64,000 nucleotides of DNA from Mucilaginibacter sp. SJ (GTDB lineage Bacteria > Bacteroidota > Bacteroidia > Sphingobacteriales > Sphingobacteriaceae). The stretch spans positions 4,774,001 through 4,838,000 of the forward strand of contig NZ_CP118631.1 of NCBI RefSeq assembly GCF_028993635.1, read 5' to 3'. Positions 50,963 through 59,312 of the stretch are shown piece by piece. The notes beneath the pieces were generated by a model. That model was not told the origin of the DNA. It did no database searches and worked only from the letters and a program-made list of their open reading frames with translations. How positions within the stretch are numbered: the stretch's first letter is position 1; each line of letters starts with the position of its first letter. The position numbers and the translations under genes were made by a program.

Positions 50963-52330
50963 ATGTTCGATTCAATAAAAAAGATGTTTTCTGCAGAGGA
51001 TGAACCGGTAAATACTACGGGCAAGCCCGATATCAGTCGTGAAAAATCGGCTGAACTTTATGCTAAGGCGCAAACCTATTTTCCGGGTGGGGTTAACTCG
51101 CCGGTAAGGGCTTTTAAATCTGTTTATGGCACGCCGCTGTTTATTCAAAAAGGTGATGGCAGTCATATCTGGGATGCTGATGGTAACGAGTTTATCGATT
51201 ACTGCTGCTCATGGGGACCACTGATCCTGGGCCATAACAATGCCAAAGTACGGGAAAAGGTTATCGAGGTAATGCAAAACGGCATGAGTTTCGGCGCACC
51301 TACAGCATTAGAGAATGAGCTGGCCGAGCTGATCCTGAAAAACAATAAGTTTATTGAAAAGATCCGTTTTGTAAGCTCTGGCACCGAGGCTGTAATGTCG
51401 GCCATCAGGTTGGCAAGAGGTTATACCAAACGCGATAAGATCCTGAAATTTGAAGGTTGCTATCACGGTCACGCCGATGCTTTATTGGTAAAAGCAGGCT
51501 CAGGTTTGGTTACCTTCGGCGAAACTTCATCAGCAGGCGTGCCAAAATCAGTTGCTGATGAAACCATTGTAGTAGCGCTTAACGATAAGGAAGCTTTAGC
51601 CAAAGCTTTCGAAGAATTTAAAGACCAGATTGCCGCGGTGATCATTGAACCGGTACCCGCCAATAATGGTTTACTATTACAAGAAAAAGAATACCTGCAA
51701 TATTTGCGCGACATCTGTACGCAAAACGGCACCATGCTGATATTTGATGAGGTGATATCCGGTTTCCGCGTTGGCTTTGAAGGTGCGGCCGGTTACTACC
51801 AGATCAAACCTGATATTATCACTTACGGTAAAATTATCGGTGGAGGTATGCCTGTTGGTGCTTATGGCTCATCGGCAACAATCATGAGCAATATCTCACC
51901 AGAAGGTTCGGTTTACCAGGCGGGTACCTTATCAGGCAACCCGGTTGCCATGGGTGCCGGTATCGCCCAGCTTAGTGAGCTTTTACGCATGGGCTTTTAC
52001 CGCGACCTGAACAATAAAACAGAAGAGTTCGTAGAAGCCATTCAGCGTTTTGCTACCGCCCGCAATTATAAGTTTAAGGTGTTTGGCATAGGCTCCATAT
52101 TTTGGTTTGCTTTTACAGATAAAGAGTATATTCGTAAAGCCGAAGACATTGATGCATCAAGCATGGAAAAATTCAAAAAATTCCACCGCGAACTGCTGAA
52201 CAGGGGCATTTATTTAGGCCCGTCGGGGTATGAGGTTGGCTTTATATCATCGGCCCACACCAAGACAGACCTGGAGAAAACAAAACGTGCTATATTTGAT
52301 AGTTTGGATTTAGTATTCAATTCTAAGTAG
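50963..52330 (+). CDS. hemL: glutamate-1-semialdehyde 2,1-aminomutase
   Basis: 455 residues; the family is usually about 430, the excess being the N-terminal 25 residues. The PLP lysine is Lys-290 (TYGKIIGGGMPVGAYG), with FVSSGTEAVMSAIRLARGYT, CYHGHADALL and FDEVISGFRVGFEGA. It makes 5-aminolevulinate from glutamate-1-semialdehyde, so this organism uses the C5 pathway. The chosen ATG at 50963 gives MFDSIKKMFSAEDEP. Confidence 0.97.
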   Translation: MFDSIKKMFSAEDEPVNTTGKPDISREKSAELYAKAQTYFPGGVNSPVRAFKSVYGTPLFIQKGDGSHIWDADGNEFIDYCCSWGPLILGHNNAKVREKVIEVMQNGMSFGAPTALENELAELILKNNKFIEKIRFVSSGTEAVMSAIRLARGYTKRDKILKFEGCYHGHADALLVKAGSGLVTFGETSSAGVPKSVADETIVVALNDKEALAKAFEEFKDQIAAVIIEPVPANNGLLLQEKEYLQYLRDICTQNGTMLIFDEVISGFRVGFEGAAGYYQIKPDIITYGKIIGGGMPVGAYGSSATIMSNISPEGSVYQAGTLSGNPVAMGAGIAQLSELLRMGFYRDLNNKTEEFVEAIQRFATARNYKFKVFGIGSIFWFAFTDKEYIRKAEDIDASSMEKFKKFHRELLNRGIYLGPSGYEVGFISSAHTKTDLEKTKRAIFDSLDLVFNSK

Positions 52331-52331
52331 C

Positions 52332-52425
52332 CAGTTTGCAGTTGCCAGCGGGCAGTTTGCAGCTTAATACAACACATTGCAAACTGACAAACTACTGCCA
52401 ACTGAAAACTGATAACTGCCAACTG
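52332..52425. repeat. intergenic 'word' inverted repeat, vocabulary AACTGCCAACTG / CAGTTTGCAG
   Basis: CAGTTTGCAGTTGCCAGCGG and GCAGTTTGCAGC on the left, then TTGCAAACTGACAAACTAC, TGCCAACTGAAAACTG and ATAACTGCCAACTG on the right. The arms end two bases before the start codon of the histidine kinase. Confidence 0.85.
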
Positions 52426-52427
52426 AT

Positions 52428-53303
52428 ATGAAGAAGTCATTTGTTATTTTTTACGCGCTCATCACCTACGCCGTTGCCGAACTGGTGTGGTGGGGCTATA
52501 TGCTGGTTACGCTGCAACCGCGCCGTACCGGTATGATCCTGGGCGAAGGGGCCATGTTTGTGGCCGTATTTTTAATTGGCGCCATTAACCTGCACCGCTC
52601 GTTCAATAAAGAACGCAGGTTACAGGAGCAAAAAAAGAACTTCCTGCTTTCGGTAACGCATGAATTGAAATCGCCGCTGGCATCTATCAAGATACTGCTG
52701 CAAACTATCCAAAAGCGTCACCTGACCAAAGAACAGCTCCTCGATTTTATTGAGAAATCACTGAACGATGTTGAGCGTTTGGACGATATGGTTGAGAATA
52801 TGCTGCTTGCATCTAAGATCGAAAATCGCTCATACAGTTTCCCTAAGGCCAGCTTTAACCTTTCGGTTTTGGTTGATAGTATTGTTAACCGGCTCCAGAT
52901 CTCTAAATGTGATTGCAACCAGCAGATCATAGAAGCAGAGATTGAGCCTAAGGTGGAGATCGTGGGCGATAAATTTGCCCTTACATCAGTAGTGACCAAT
53001 TTGATAGAAAACGCGGTAAAATATTCAAGCCCCTGCTCATCTGTTGGGGTAAAGCTGTTTTCAAAAGATGATAAAGTTTATTTGCAGGTATCTGATCATG
53101 GTATCGGCATAGCCGACGAGGAGAAAACCCGCATTTTTGACCGTTTTTACCGCGTAGGCAGTGAAGAAACCCGTAACACAAAGGGCACCGGACTGGGCCT
53201 TTATATTGTTAAGGAGGTGTTGGATAAACACCAGGCCAGCATCAGGGTTAAAGATAACCGCCCTGCTGGTAGTATTTTTGAAGTTACATTTGGACTAACC
53301 TAA
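52428..53303 (+). CDS. sensor histidine kinase in the haem cluster
   Basis: 291 residues with two N-terminal membrane segments (about 6-28 and 36-56) and almost no periplasmic loop, so the sensor site may lie in the membrane. The HisKA helix has LSVTHELKSPLASI (phosphoacceptor His-78) and the ATPase has LIENAVKYS (N-box), DHGIGI (G1) and GTGLGLYIVKEV (G2). It is followed 9 bp later by an OmpR-type regulator. Being placed between hemL and hemE suggests a role in haem or redox control; the signal is inferred from context only. Confidence 0.93.
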   Translation: MKKSFVIFYALITYAVAELVWWGYMLVTLQPRRTGMILGEGAMFVAVFLIGAINLHRSFNKERRLQEQKKNFLLSVTHELKSPLASIKILLQTIQKRHLTKEQLLDFIEKSLNDVERLDDMVENMLLASKIENRSYSFPKASFNLSVLVDSIVNRLQISKCDCNQQIIEAEIEPKVEIVGDKFALTSVVTNLIENAVKYSSPCSSVGVKLFSKDDKVYLQVSDHGIGIADEEKTRIFDRFYRVGSEETRNTKGTGLGLYIVKEVLDKHQASIRVKDNRPAGSIFEVTFGLT

Positions 53304-53312
53304 ATTTAAGAC

Positions 53313-54026
53313 ATGAATATGCCAAACAAAAAAAGGATTTTATTGGCCGAAGACGAAGAGCATTTGTTAGAAGCAATTAAGCTTAACCTTGAGCTGGAAG
53401 GTTACAAGGTTTCTCCGGCCAAAAACGGCAAAAAAGCTTTACAGCTGTTTAAGGAAGAACGCTTTAACCTGGTGATATTGGACGTAATGATGCCCGAAAT
53501 TGACGGCTTTGTTGTTGCCGAAACCATCAGGCTTGAAAATACAGAAGTACCTATCATGTTCCTCACCGCTAAAAATACTAATGAGGACAAAATCTCGGGC
53601 TTGAAAAAAGGTGCCGATGATTATCTTACCAAGCCGTTTAACCTGGAGGAGCTTATTTTAAGGGTGAACAACCTGGTAAAACGCAGCCTGAAAGGTGAGG
53701 ACCTGAAAGAGTTTAACAGCTACAAAATTGGTGATAAAACCATCCATTTTAACTCGTTTGAACTGGTTAATGAAGATGGCTCAATTACCGCCCTTACCAA
53801 AAAGGAAACCATGCTGCTTAAACTGTTGATTGAGCGCCGTAATGACGCCGTATCGCGCGAGCAGATCCTGGAAACCGTTTGGAATTATGACGTTTACCCG
53901 TCAACCCGTACTATCGACAATTTTATCCTAACCTTCCGTAAGTACTTTGAACCAGATCCTAAAAACCCGGTTTATTTCCACTCCATTCGTGGCGTTGGGT
54001 ATAAATTTACCGATAACCAGCATTAA
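53313..54026 (+). CDS. OmpR-family response regulator in the haem cluster
   Basis: 237 residues. The receiver has EDE (acidic pocket), Asp-57 (LVILDVMMPEIDG), the Thr (FLTAKN) and Lys (LTKPFN); the OmpR-type winged helix occupies about 135-235 (SREQILETVWNYDVYPSTRT). It is the partner of the kinase at 52428. Its stop overlaps the ATG of the following membrane protein by one base (TAATG), so that protein is coupled to it. Confidence 0.95.
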   Translation: MNMPNKKRILLAEDEEHLLEAIKLNLELEGYKVSPAKNGKKALQLFKEERFNLVILDVMMPEIDGFVVAETIRLENTEVPIMFLTAKNTNEDKISGLKKGADDYLTKPFNLEELILRVNNLVKRSLKGEDLKEFNSYKIGDKTIHFNSFELVNEDGSITALTKKETMLLKLLIERRNDAVSREQILETVWNYDVYPSTRTIDNFILTFRKYFEPDPKNPVYFHSIRGVGYKFTDNQH

Positions 54027-54598
54027 TGTTCAGTAACAGGACACGTATATTCATTGCGTTTATATTTCTGCTGTCGTTAGGTATATTGGTATATTTTCAT
54101 ATATATGAACTTGCGGCAGTTGCAGCTATGATGATCATCCTGCTTATATGGGATTATTTCAGGCAGGGTACCTTAGTTGTAGCATCCAAACATTTTCATG
54201 TAAAGGACTACGATAAAACCGCAGCCTCGTTAAACGAGATCATGAAACCCGAATGGCTCAGCAAAAACCGCAGGGGATATTATGAGTTTATATTCGGCGG
54301 TTTATGCCTGCAAAGACAGGATTTTGAAGGAGCAGAAATGCACTATGAAATAGCGGCGCAATATCCCTTACGTTCGGTTAACGACCACGTAGCCGCTTTG
54401 GTTAGTGTGGCCAATATCAGCATCAGGCGCGGTAATTTTGAAAAGGCCAAGGCCTATCTGCAATTAACCGAGAAGCATAAAGAAAAAATAACCGCCAAAA
54501 TGAAGGATGTGATAAGCCGCCTTCAGCAGGAATTGAGGAAAGAGTCAGGACAGCAAGAGTCAGGATTCAAGATTAAAAAGTCGGGAGACAAAAAATAA
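54026..54598 (+). CDS. unknown membrane-anchored TPR-like protein
   Basis: 190 residues: two membrane segments at the start (about 6-26 and 30-46) and then a helical region with DYDKTAASLNEIMKPEWLSK, GGLCLQRQDFEGAEMHYEIA and RRGNFEKAKAYLQLTEKHKE, the spacing of tetratricopeptide repeats. The C-terminal about 15 residues (KESGQQESGFKIKKSGDKK) are encoded by the start of the next word-repeat region and may be an accretion. The gene is translationally coupled to the response regulator. No function is known. Confidence 0.75.
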   Translation: MFSNRTRIFIAFIFLLSLGILVYFHIYELAAVAAMMIILLIWDYFRQGTLVVASKHFHVKDYDKTAASLNEIMKPEWLSKNRRGYYEFIFGGLCLQRQDFEGAEMHYEIAAQYPLRSVNDHVAALVSVANISIRRGNFEKAKAYLQLTEKHKEKITAKMKDVISRLQQELRKESGQQESGFKIKKSGDKK

Positions 54599-54716
54599 GA
54601 TAAAGAGACAGGAAGGCAAGAGTTGGAAGACGAGTTAGCAAGCGTAAGAGAGTATTTTTTCTTGCATCTTGGTTCTTGACTTCTTGACTCTGAGGCCTCT
54701 GGCCTCTCAAAAAAAA
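54540..54716. repeat. intergenic 'word' inverted repeat, vocabulary AGAGTCAGGA / TTCTTGACTCT
   Basis: AGAGTCAGGACAGCAAGAGT, CAGGATTCAAGAT, AAAGTCGGGAGACAAAA and GAGACAGGAAGGCAAGAG on the left, and TTTCTTGCATCTTGGTTC, TTGACTTCTTGACTC and GAGGCCTCTGGCCTCTC on the right. The left part runs inside the coding sequence before the stop at 54598, and the right arm ends a few bases before the hemE start. Confidence 0.75.
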
Positions 54717-54717
54717 T

Positions 54718-55743
54718 ATGAGAGATTCGTTATTAATAAAAGCGGCATTTTCGGAGCAAACAGAACGCCCGCCGGTTTGGATGATGAGACAGGCAGGCCG
54801 CTTTATGAAAGAGTATTGGGACATTAAAAATAAATACTCGTTCCTTGAAATGTGTAAAACACCGGAGATAGCCGCCGATGTTACCATGCTGCCGGTTGAT
54901 CTGTTAGGGATTGACGGTGCGATTTTATTTTCTGATATCCTGGTAACGGGTGAAGCCATGGGCGGCGACCTGAGCTTTAACGCAGGTGTTGGTCCGCTGT
55001 TTGCCAATCCCGTACGTACACAAGCCGATATCGATAACCTGCAAACTGATGTTATTGATAAGCTGCAATATGTTGCTGATGCTATTAAGGTGATTCAACA
55101 GCGCCTTGGCGGCCGTATTCCGCTGATAGGTTTTGCCGGTGCTCCGTTTACTGTGATGAGCTATCTGGTTGAAGGCGGATCATCAAAAGATTTCAAGCTT
55201 ACCAAACTGATGCTGCACAATGAGCCTGAAATGGCCCATCAGTTGTTATCAAAAATAGCTACCGTAACTGCCGATTACCTCAACATGCAGATTGCTGCAG
55301 GCGTAAATGCGGTACAGATCTTCGATAGCTGGGCGCAGGCTCTGGCATGGGATGATTATAAAGAATTTAGCCACCGTTATATTGCCGAGATCATCAGCAA
55401 ACTTAACCGTAAAGATATCCCGGTGATCTCTTTCTGCAAAGGCAGCTCGGTTTTTGCACCGCTAATGGCAGAGGCTAAGCCGGATGTAATTTCTATCGAT
55501 TGGAATGTTGACCTGTTAGACATCAAAAAACGTTTACCGGCAGGGATTGCAGTACAGGGTAACCTTGATCCGCACATTCTTTATGCCGATAAAAAAGTAA
55601 TTAAAGAGCGCATCTACCGCCTGTTTGATCGTATGAAAGGCGAAAATGGCTTCATCTTTAACCTGGGCCATGGTATTATGCCTGATATCCCGTTTGACAA
55701 CGTGAAGTACGCGGTGGAAGTGATAAAAGAATATAGAAACTAA
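54718..55743 (+). CDS. hemE: uroporphyrinogen decarboxylase
   Basis: 341 residues, the family length. Signature motifs are PPVWMMRQAGRFMKEYWDIK (Arg of the RQAGR substrate loop), LPVDLLGIDGAILFSDILV, GFAGAPFTVMSYLVEGGSS, VNAVQIFDSWAQAL and NLGHGIMPDIPFDNV. It removes four carboxyl groups from uroporphyrinogen III to give coproporphyrinogen III. Its leader is part of the word-repeat region, which ends a few bases before the ATG. Confidence 0.97.
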   Translation: MRDSLLIKAAFSEQTERPPVWMMRQAGRFMKEYWDIKNKYSFLEMCKTPEIAADVTMLPVDLLGIDGAILFSDILVTGEAMGGDLSFNAGVGPLFANPVRTQADIDNLQTDVIDKLQYVADAIKVIQQRLGGRIPLIGFAGAPFTVMSYLVEGGSSKDFKLTKLMLHNEPEMAHQLLSKIATVTADYLNMQIAAGVNAVQIFDSWAQALAWDDYKEFSHRYIAEIISKLNRKDIPVISFCKGSSVFAPLMAEAKPDVISIDWNVDLLDIKKRLPAGIAVQGNLDPHILYADKKVIKERIYRLFDRMKGENGFIFNLGHGIMPDIPFDNVKYAVEVIKEYRN

Positions 55744-55773
55744 GAATAAATATAATCCGGCGAGGGCTGGAAA

Positions 55774-55888
55774 GTGCGATTCCCCTCTTGAGAGGGGGGT
55801 AGGGGTGTGTTAATCATGCGATAAGAACACAGATGAAACACACCCCTGCTCACGCTCATTCCTATCGCGCCCCCTCTCAAGAGGGGAA
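55774..55888. repeat. CCCCTCTTGAGAGGGG-type composite palindrome
   Basis: GTGCGATTCCCCTCTTGAGA then GGGGGGTAGGGGTGTGTT on the left, AAACACACCCCTGCT in the middle, and CGCGCCCCCTCTCAAGAG then GGGAA on the right. Second copy of the type at 34107-34211, here upstream of hemJ. Confidence 0.9.
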
Positions 55889-55938
55889 CCCAACCGTCGG
55901 TCATCATAAAAACAACTCCTCTTTTGAGGTCGGTGCAT

Positions 55939-56472
55939 ATGTACGATTACGTAAAAGCTATACATATCATTTTTGTGGTCTGCTGGATGGCGGGGTTATT
56001 TTATAGCGTACGTTTATTTATTTATCATACCGAAGCCCAGGATAAGCCCGAGCCGGATCGTACTATATTGTCTAAACAATTCGAAATCATTGAACGCAAG
56101 TTATGGAATATCATAACCATCCCCTCAATGTACCTTACCATAGCAGCCGGCGCAACGATGCTTATCCTCAAGCCAATTTGGCTTCAATTTGGCTGGATGC
56201 ATATCAAGCTGACCTTTGTTGTGGCTTTAGTGATCTATCATTTCATCTGCCAAAATAAAATAAAACAGATGCGTAACGGCGTATTCAAATGGACATCCAT
56301 TCAGCTCCGCTTATGGAATGAAGTTGCCACCATTTTTCTGTTCGCCATTGTTTTCCTTGTGGTGCTTAAGAGCGCTTTGAATTGGATCTTTGGTGTTGTT
56401 GGCTTGGTATCGCTGGCTGTGATACTGATGATAGCCGTGAAGATTTATAAAAGATATAGGGAGAAGAAATAA
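55939..56472 (+). CDS. hemJ: protoporphyrinogen IX oxidase HemJ-like protein (CopD/UPF0093 family)
   Basis: 177 residues from ATG 55939 (MYDYVKAIHIIFVVCWMAGL); an ATG at 55924 is an alternative. Four to five membrane segments. The invariant His is in KAIHII, the family stretch RLFIYHTEAQ follows, and later WMHIKLTFVVALVIYHFICQ carries the second conserved His and the charged turns. HemJ oxidises protoporphyrinogen to protoporphyrin in organisms lacking HemG/HemY. Its place after hemE supports the name. It lacks SD-like sequence beyond GAGGTCGG. Confidence 0.9.
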   Translation: MYDYVKAIHIIFVVCWMAGLFYSVRLFIYHTEAQDKPEPDRTILSKQFEIIERKLWNIITIPSMYLTIAAGATMLILKPIWLQFGWMHIKLTFVVALVIYHFICQNKIKQMRNGVFKWTSIQLRLWNEVATIFLFAIVFLVVLKSALNWIFGVVGLVSLAVILMIAVKIYKRYREKK

Positions 56473-56489
56473 TCAGCTGATTTTAATAT

Positions 56490-56792
56490 TTATCTAAAAG
56501 CCTCATCGTCAAGTTCTATTTTCCCCTCCAGTTCGAGCAACTTTTTTTGATTTTCTAAAATCGCAGATATATCTGATTCACGATCTTCCCTTTGAGCTCT
56601 TTGCCATTGCACAGGATCCTCAAATGAAGATTCAGAAGTAGCCCTGAAATTCAAAATCCGCTCTTTGAGCGCTTCGCGGCTTATACTCTCAGGTTCCATA
56701 CTTTTTTCTTCTACAATAACATTAAGCTCTTTAGCCAAAGCGATTATCTTCGCGATGCTTTGCTTGTTATCTGATTTTAGGATTAATTCCAT
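56490..56792 (-). CDS. hypothetical small acidic protein
   Basis: 100 residues. It begins MELILKSDNKQSIAKIIALA, a pattern seen in many small Bacteroidota proteins that are antitoxin-like, then an Arg/Glu/Gln-rich helix (WQRAQREDRESDISAILENQ) that could be a coiled coil or a toxin-binding segment. No toxin-like ORF is adjacent on either side. I cannot assign a function. Confidence 0.6.
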   Translation of the reverse strand: MELILKSDNKQSIAKIIALAKELNVIVEEKSMEPESISREALKERILNFRATSESSFEDPVQWQRAQREDRESDISAILENQKKLLELEGKIELDDEAFR

Positions 56793-56934
56793 GATTTTAT
56801 CTATTGGCGCTTCTCAAAAAGCTGTAAACCGAAGTTACAACAAATCATCATCATTCATCTTCTTAAACTATTCATTAAAATATTTCCATCACCATGCAAC
56901 CATTTACATCACTCTGCCATCTTACTTATAAATG

Positions 56935-57504
56935 ATGTTTTTGGAACCTAAATATACCATTCAGCAATTGATAAACCGCTGCCGGGCCGGCGAGCGAAAG
57001 GCGCAGGAACTGCTTTATAAACAGTTTGCCTCAAAAATGCTGGGGGTATGCATGCGGTACGCTACCGACCACATGGAGGCCGAAGACATGTTGCAGAATG
57101 GCTTTATAAGGGTTTTTCAAAAAATGGATGATTACCGGGGCGACGGATCATTTGAGGGTTGGGTTAGGCGCATTATGATTCACAGTTCAATTGAATACTA
57201 TCGCAAGCATCATAAAATGATGCAGGTAATTGATATTGACGAAGCAGGGCATGAACCTTCTGTTAATCCGCTGGCGGCGGCTAACCTGGATGCAAAGGTG
57301 CTGATGGGCATGATACAGCAATTGGCACCGGGTTACCGGATAGTGTTTAACCTTTACGCGCTTGAAGGCTATTCGCACAAAGAGATAGCGGAGATTGTAG
57401 GCATTACCGAGGGTGCCTCTAAATCACAGCTGTCAAGGGCTCGTACAATATTGAAAGAACAAATTACTAAAATGGAGGGCAAAAGTTATGGATATGCAGG
57501 ATAA
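56935..57504 (+). CDS. ECF-type RNA polymerase sigma factor
   Basis: 189 residues from ATG 56935. Region 2 (about 20-85) has KAQELLYKQFASKMLGVCMR, MEAEDMLQNGFIRVFQKMDD and GSFEGWVRRIMIHSSIEYYR; region 4 (about 125-180) has APGYRIVFNLYALEGYSHKE and IAEIVGITEGASKSQLSRAR, the HTH. The stop lies 17 bp inside the next gene, which encodes a membrane protein likely to be its anti-sigma partner. This is the usual sigma/anti-sigma/outer-membrane-protein operon of Bacteroidota. Confidence 0.95.
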   Translation: MFLEPKYTIQQLINRCRAGERKAQELLYKQFASKMLGVCMRYATDHMEAEDMLQNGFIRVFQKMDDYRGDGSFEGWVRRIMIHSSIEYYRKHHKMMQVIDIDEAGHEPSVNPLAAANLDAKVLMGMIQQLAPGYRIVFNLYALEGYSHKEIAEIVGITEGASKSQLSRARTILKEQITKMEGKSYGYAG

Positions 57505-58276
57505 GGAACTGGACAGGCTGTTTCAACGAAAGCTTGATGACCTGGAAATACAACCGTCGGCCCATGTATGGCAGGGCATCAACGCCGAATTAAACGCCGG
57601 CAGGCGTAAAGGAATATTATTGCCTTTGCTAAGCGCAGCAGCAGGTGTTATATTACTGATCACCGCAGGTATCCTGTTTATTCCTAAACAACCGGTTAAA
57701 CATCATGACCGTTCAACAGCCATAGTTAAAACCCATCAACCGGTAAAACAACCTGTTGCAGTTACAGTTGAGCCTGTGGTACCTCCAACCCCGGCGCAAA
57801 ACAAAGTACCTGCAAATCCGGTTATAGCACCTGTTAACAATTTGGCCCACGTTAATAAAACGAAAACAAAAACTAACTTGACGCAATCCATAAAACAGCC
57901 TGCAGCTACTGCCCAACCGCCTGTAGATGCCCGTACAGATGAGCCCTTATTAGCAAATGTCCCTGCCGCAGATTATCCTGTTGTGAAAACCGCTGCCCCG
58001 GATACGGCAACAAGGATCGGCCCAAAATCAGCCAGTATTGACATCGAAAAAGCACAGCCCACACTAATTGCGCAAGCCCCGGCACAATCGGCCCCTGCCA
58101 AACCTGTTAAAAAACACCGTATTCGCAGCCTTGGCGACGTATTTAATGTAGTGATAGCCGCGGTTGATAAACGTAAAGACAAAGTAATTGAATTCAGTAA
58201 TACCGATGAAGACGATGCCACTATTACAGGTGTAAACCTGGGCTTCGTCAAAATAAAAAAAGACAAAGACAAGTAA
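57488..58276 (+). CDS. putative anti-sigma factor, single-pass with Pro/Lys/Ala-rich periplasmic region
   Basis: 262 residues. An N-terminal cytoplasmic part (MDMQDKELDRLFQRKLDDLE, then WQGINAELNAGRRK) resembles the sigma-binding N-terminus of small anti-sigma factors, followed by one membrane helix (about 37-60: LLPLLSAAAGVILLITAGIL) and a long Pro/Val/Thr/Ala-rich outer region. It overlaps the sigma gene by 17 bp, a common sign of coupling. The C-terminus is charged (KRKDKVIEF, KIKKDKDK). Its cognate is the sigma factor. Confidence 0.75.
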   Translation: MDMQDKELDRLFQRKLDDLEIQPSAHVWQGINAELNAGRRKGILLPLLSAAAGVILLITAGILFIPKQPVKHHDRSTAIVKTHQPVKQPVAVTVEPVVPPTPAQNKVPANPVIAPVNNLAHVNKTKTKTNLTQSIKQPAATAQPPVDARTDEPLLANVPAADYPVVKTAAPDTATRIGPKSASIDIEKAQPTLIAQAPAQSAPAKPVKKHRIRSLGDVFNVVIAAVDKRKDKVIEFSNTDEDDATITGVNLGFVKIKKDKDK

Positions 58277-58308
58277 TATTTTAGCGAACGAAAGATATAC
58301 CACAATAT

Positions 58309-59139
58309 ATGAAACGCCTTATTTTAACCATCGCGATATGCCTTGCCGCGAGCTTTGTTTTTGCTCAAAGCACACCCGCTGATTCTGCACAAAACACCAC
58401 TGATACCACAACCCATAAAAAACATGTTAAGGTAAAGCTTGGTTTTGGTGACGATGTGACGCAGGTGAATATTAATAACGACGAGCCCGATACCGTATAC
58501 CATGCCCACAGAGCACCAGGCTTTTCGTTTGGCGTAACTTTTTCACGGATCGACCTTGGGTTTGCTACCTTAGTTGATAATGGCAGCTTTACTTTATCTG
58601 ATAAAAACAAGTTTTTAAGCTACCGCCAATGGAAAACAAGCAACTTTGGTTTTGATGTGCTGCAATTCGGTTACCGGTTTAACAGCTCTTTCAAAATTTA
58701 TGTATCCGGCGGCTTCGACTGGACACACATCCGCTTACGTAATGATATCACCATACAGCGTAACGCACCGGTGCTAACTTACGTTCAGGATAGTATTCAC
58801 TACAGCAAAAACCGCTTCTCATCAACTTACTTACGTATCCCACTGTCGTTCTACTACCGCAGCCATGAAGACGACCGGGGGAACTACTTCCGGCTGGTTG
58901 CCGGTCCGGAGATTGGCATCTTGCTCAATGGTCGTGTAAAACAGATCAGTGACGAAAATGGCAAACAGAAGTTCAACGACGACTATCATTTTGCCAAACT
59001 GCGCAAAGGCGTGTTTGTACGTATGGGATACGGCATCATGGGCTTATATGCCAAGTATTACTTTAACGACATGTTTGAAAACAGCCCCGATCAAAAAGGG
59101 TTAAGGAACTTCTCATTCGGATTGACTTTTGGCTTCTGA
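58309..59139 (+). CDS. outer-membrane beta-barrel protein (PorT-like)
   Basis: 276 residues with a signal peptide (MKRLILTIAICLAASFVFAQ). The mature part is beta-rich with repeated amphipathic strands and aromatic ends (FSFGVTFSRIDLGFATL, NFGFDVLQFGYRFNSSFKI, VRMGYGIMGLYAKYYF) and closes with FSFGLTFGF, a C-terminal Phe typical of barrels. It follows the anti-sigma gene by 32 bp. It may be the target or output of the sigma system. Confidence 0.85.
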   Translation: MKRLILTIAICLAASFVFAQSTPADSAQNTTDTTTHKKHVKVKLGFGDDVTQVNINNDEPDTVYHAHRAPGFSFGVTFSRIDLGFATLVDNGSFTLSDKNKFLSYRQWKTSNFGFDVLQFGYRFNSSFKIYVSGGFDWTHIRLRNDITIQRNAPVLTYVQDSIHYSKNRFSSTYLRIPLSFYYRSHEDDRGNYFRLVAGPEIGILLNGRVKQISDENGKQKFNDDYHFAKLRKGVFVRMGYGIMGLYAKYYFNDMFENSPDQKGLRNFSFGLTFGF

Positions 59140-59285
59140 CCGCTGATTTAGGTGATTACGTTGATTTCGCTGATTATTTTTGATTGTAAATGATTAAGAT
59201 GATTTGATAATCTTCAAGCGAACTCTCTCTCCAAAATGATCAGTGTAATCCCAAAAAAGAAATCAACGCAATCAGCGTAATCATA
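59140..59285. repeat. intergenic 'word' inverted repeat, vocabulary GATTACGTTGATTTCGCTGAT
   Basis: CGCTGATTTAGGTGATTACG then TTGATTTCGCTGATTAT on the left and AATCAACGCAATCAGCG then TAATCA on the right, with about 90 bp of AT-rich DNA between. It lies between the outer-membrane protein and the ABC ATPase. Confidence 0.7.
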
Positions 59286-59312
59286 ACCATCAACGGTTTA
59301 TCTTTGCCCTTG

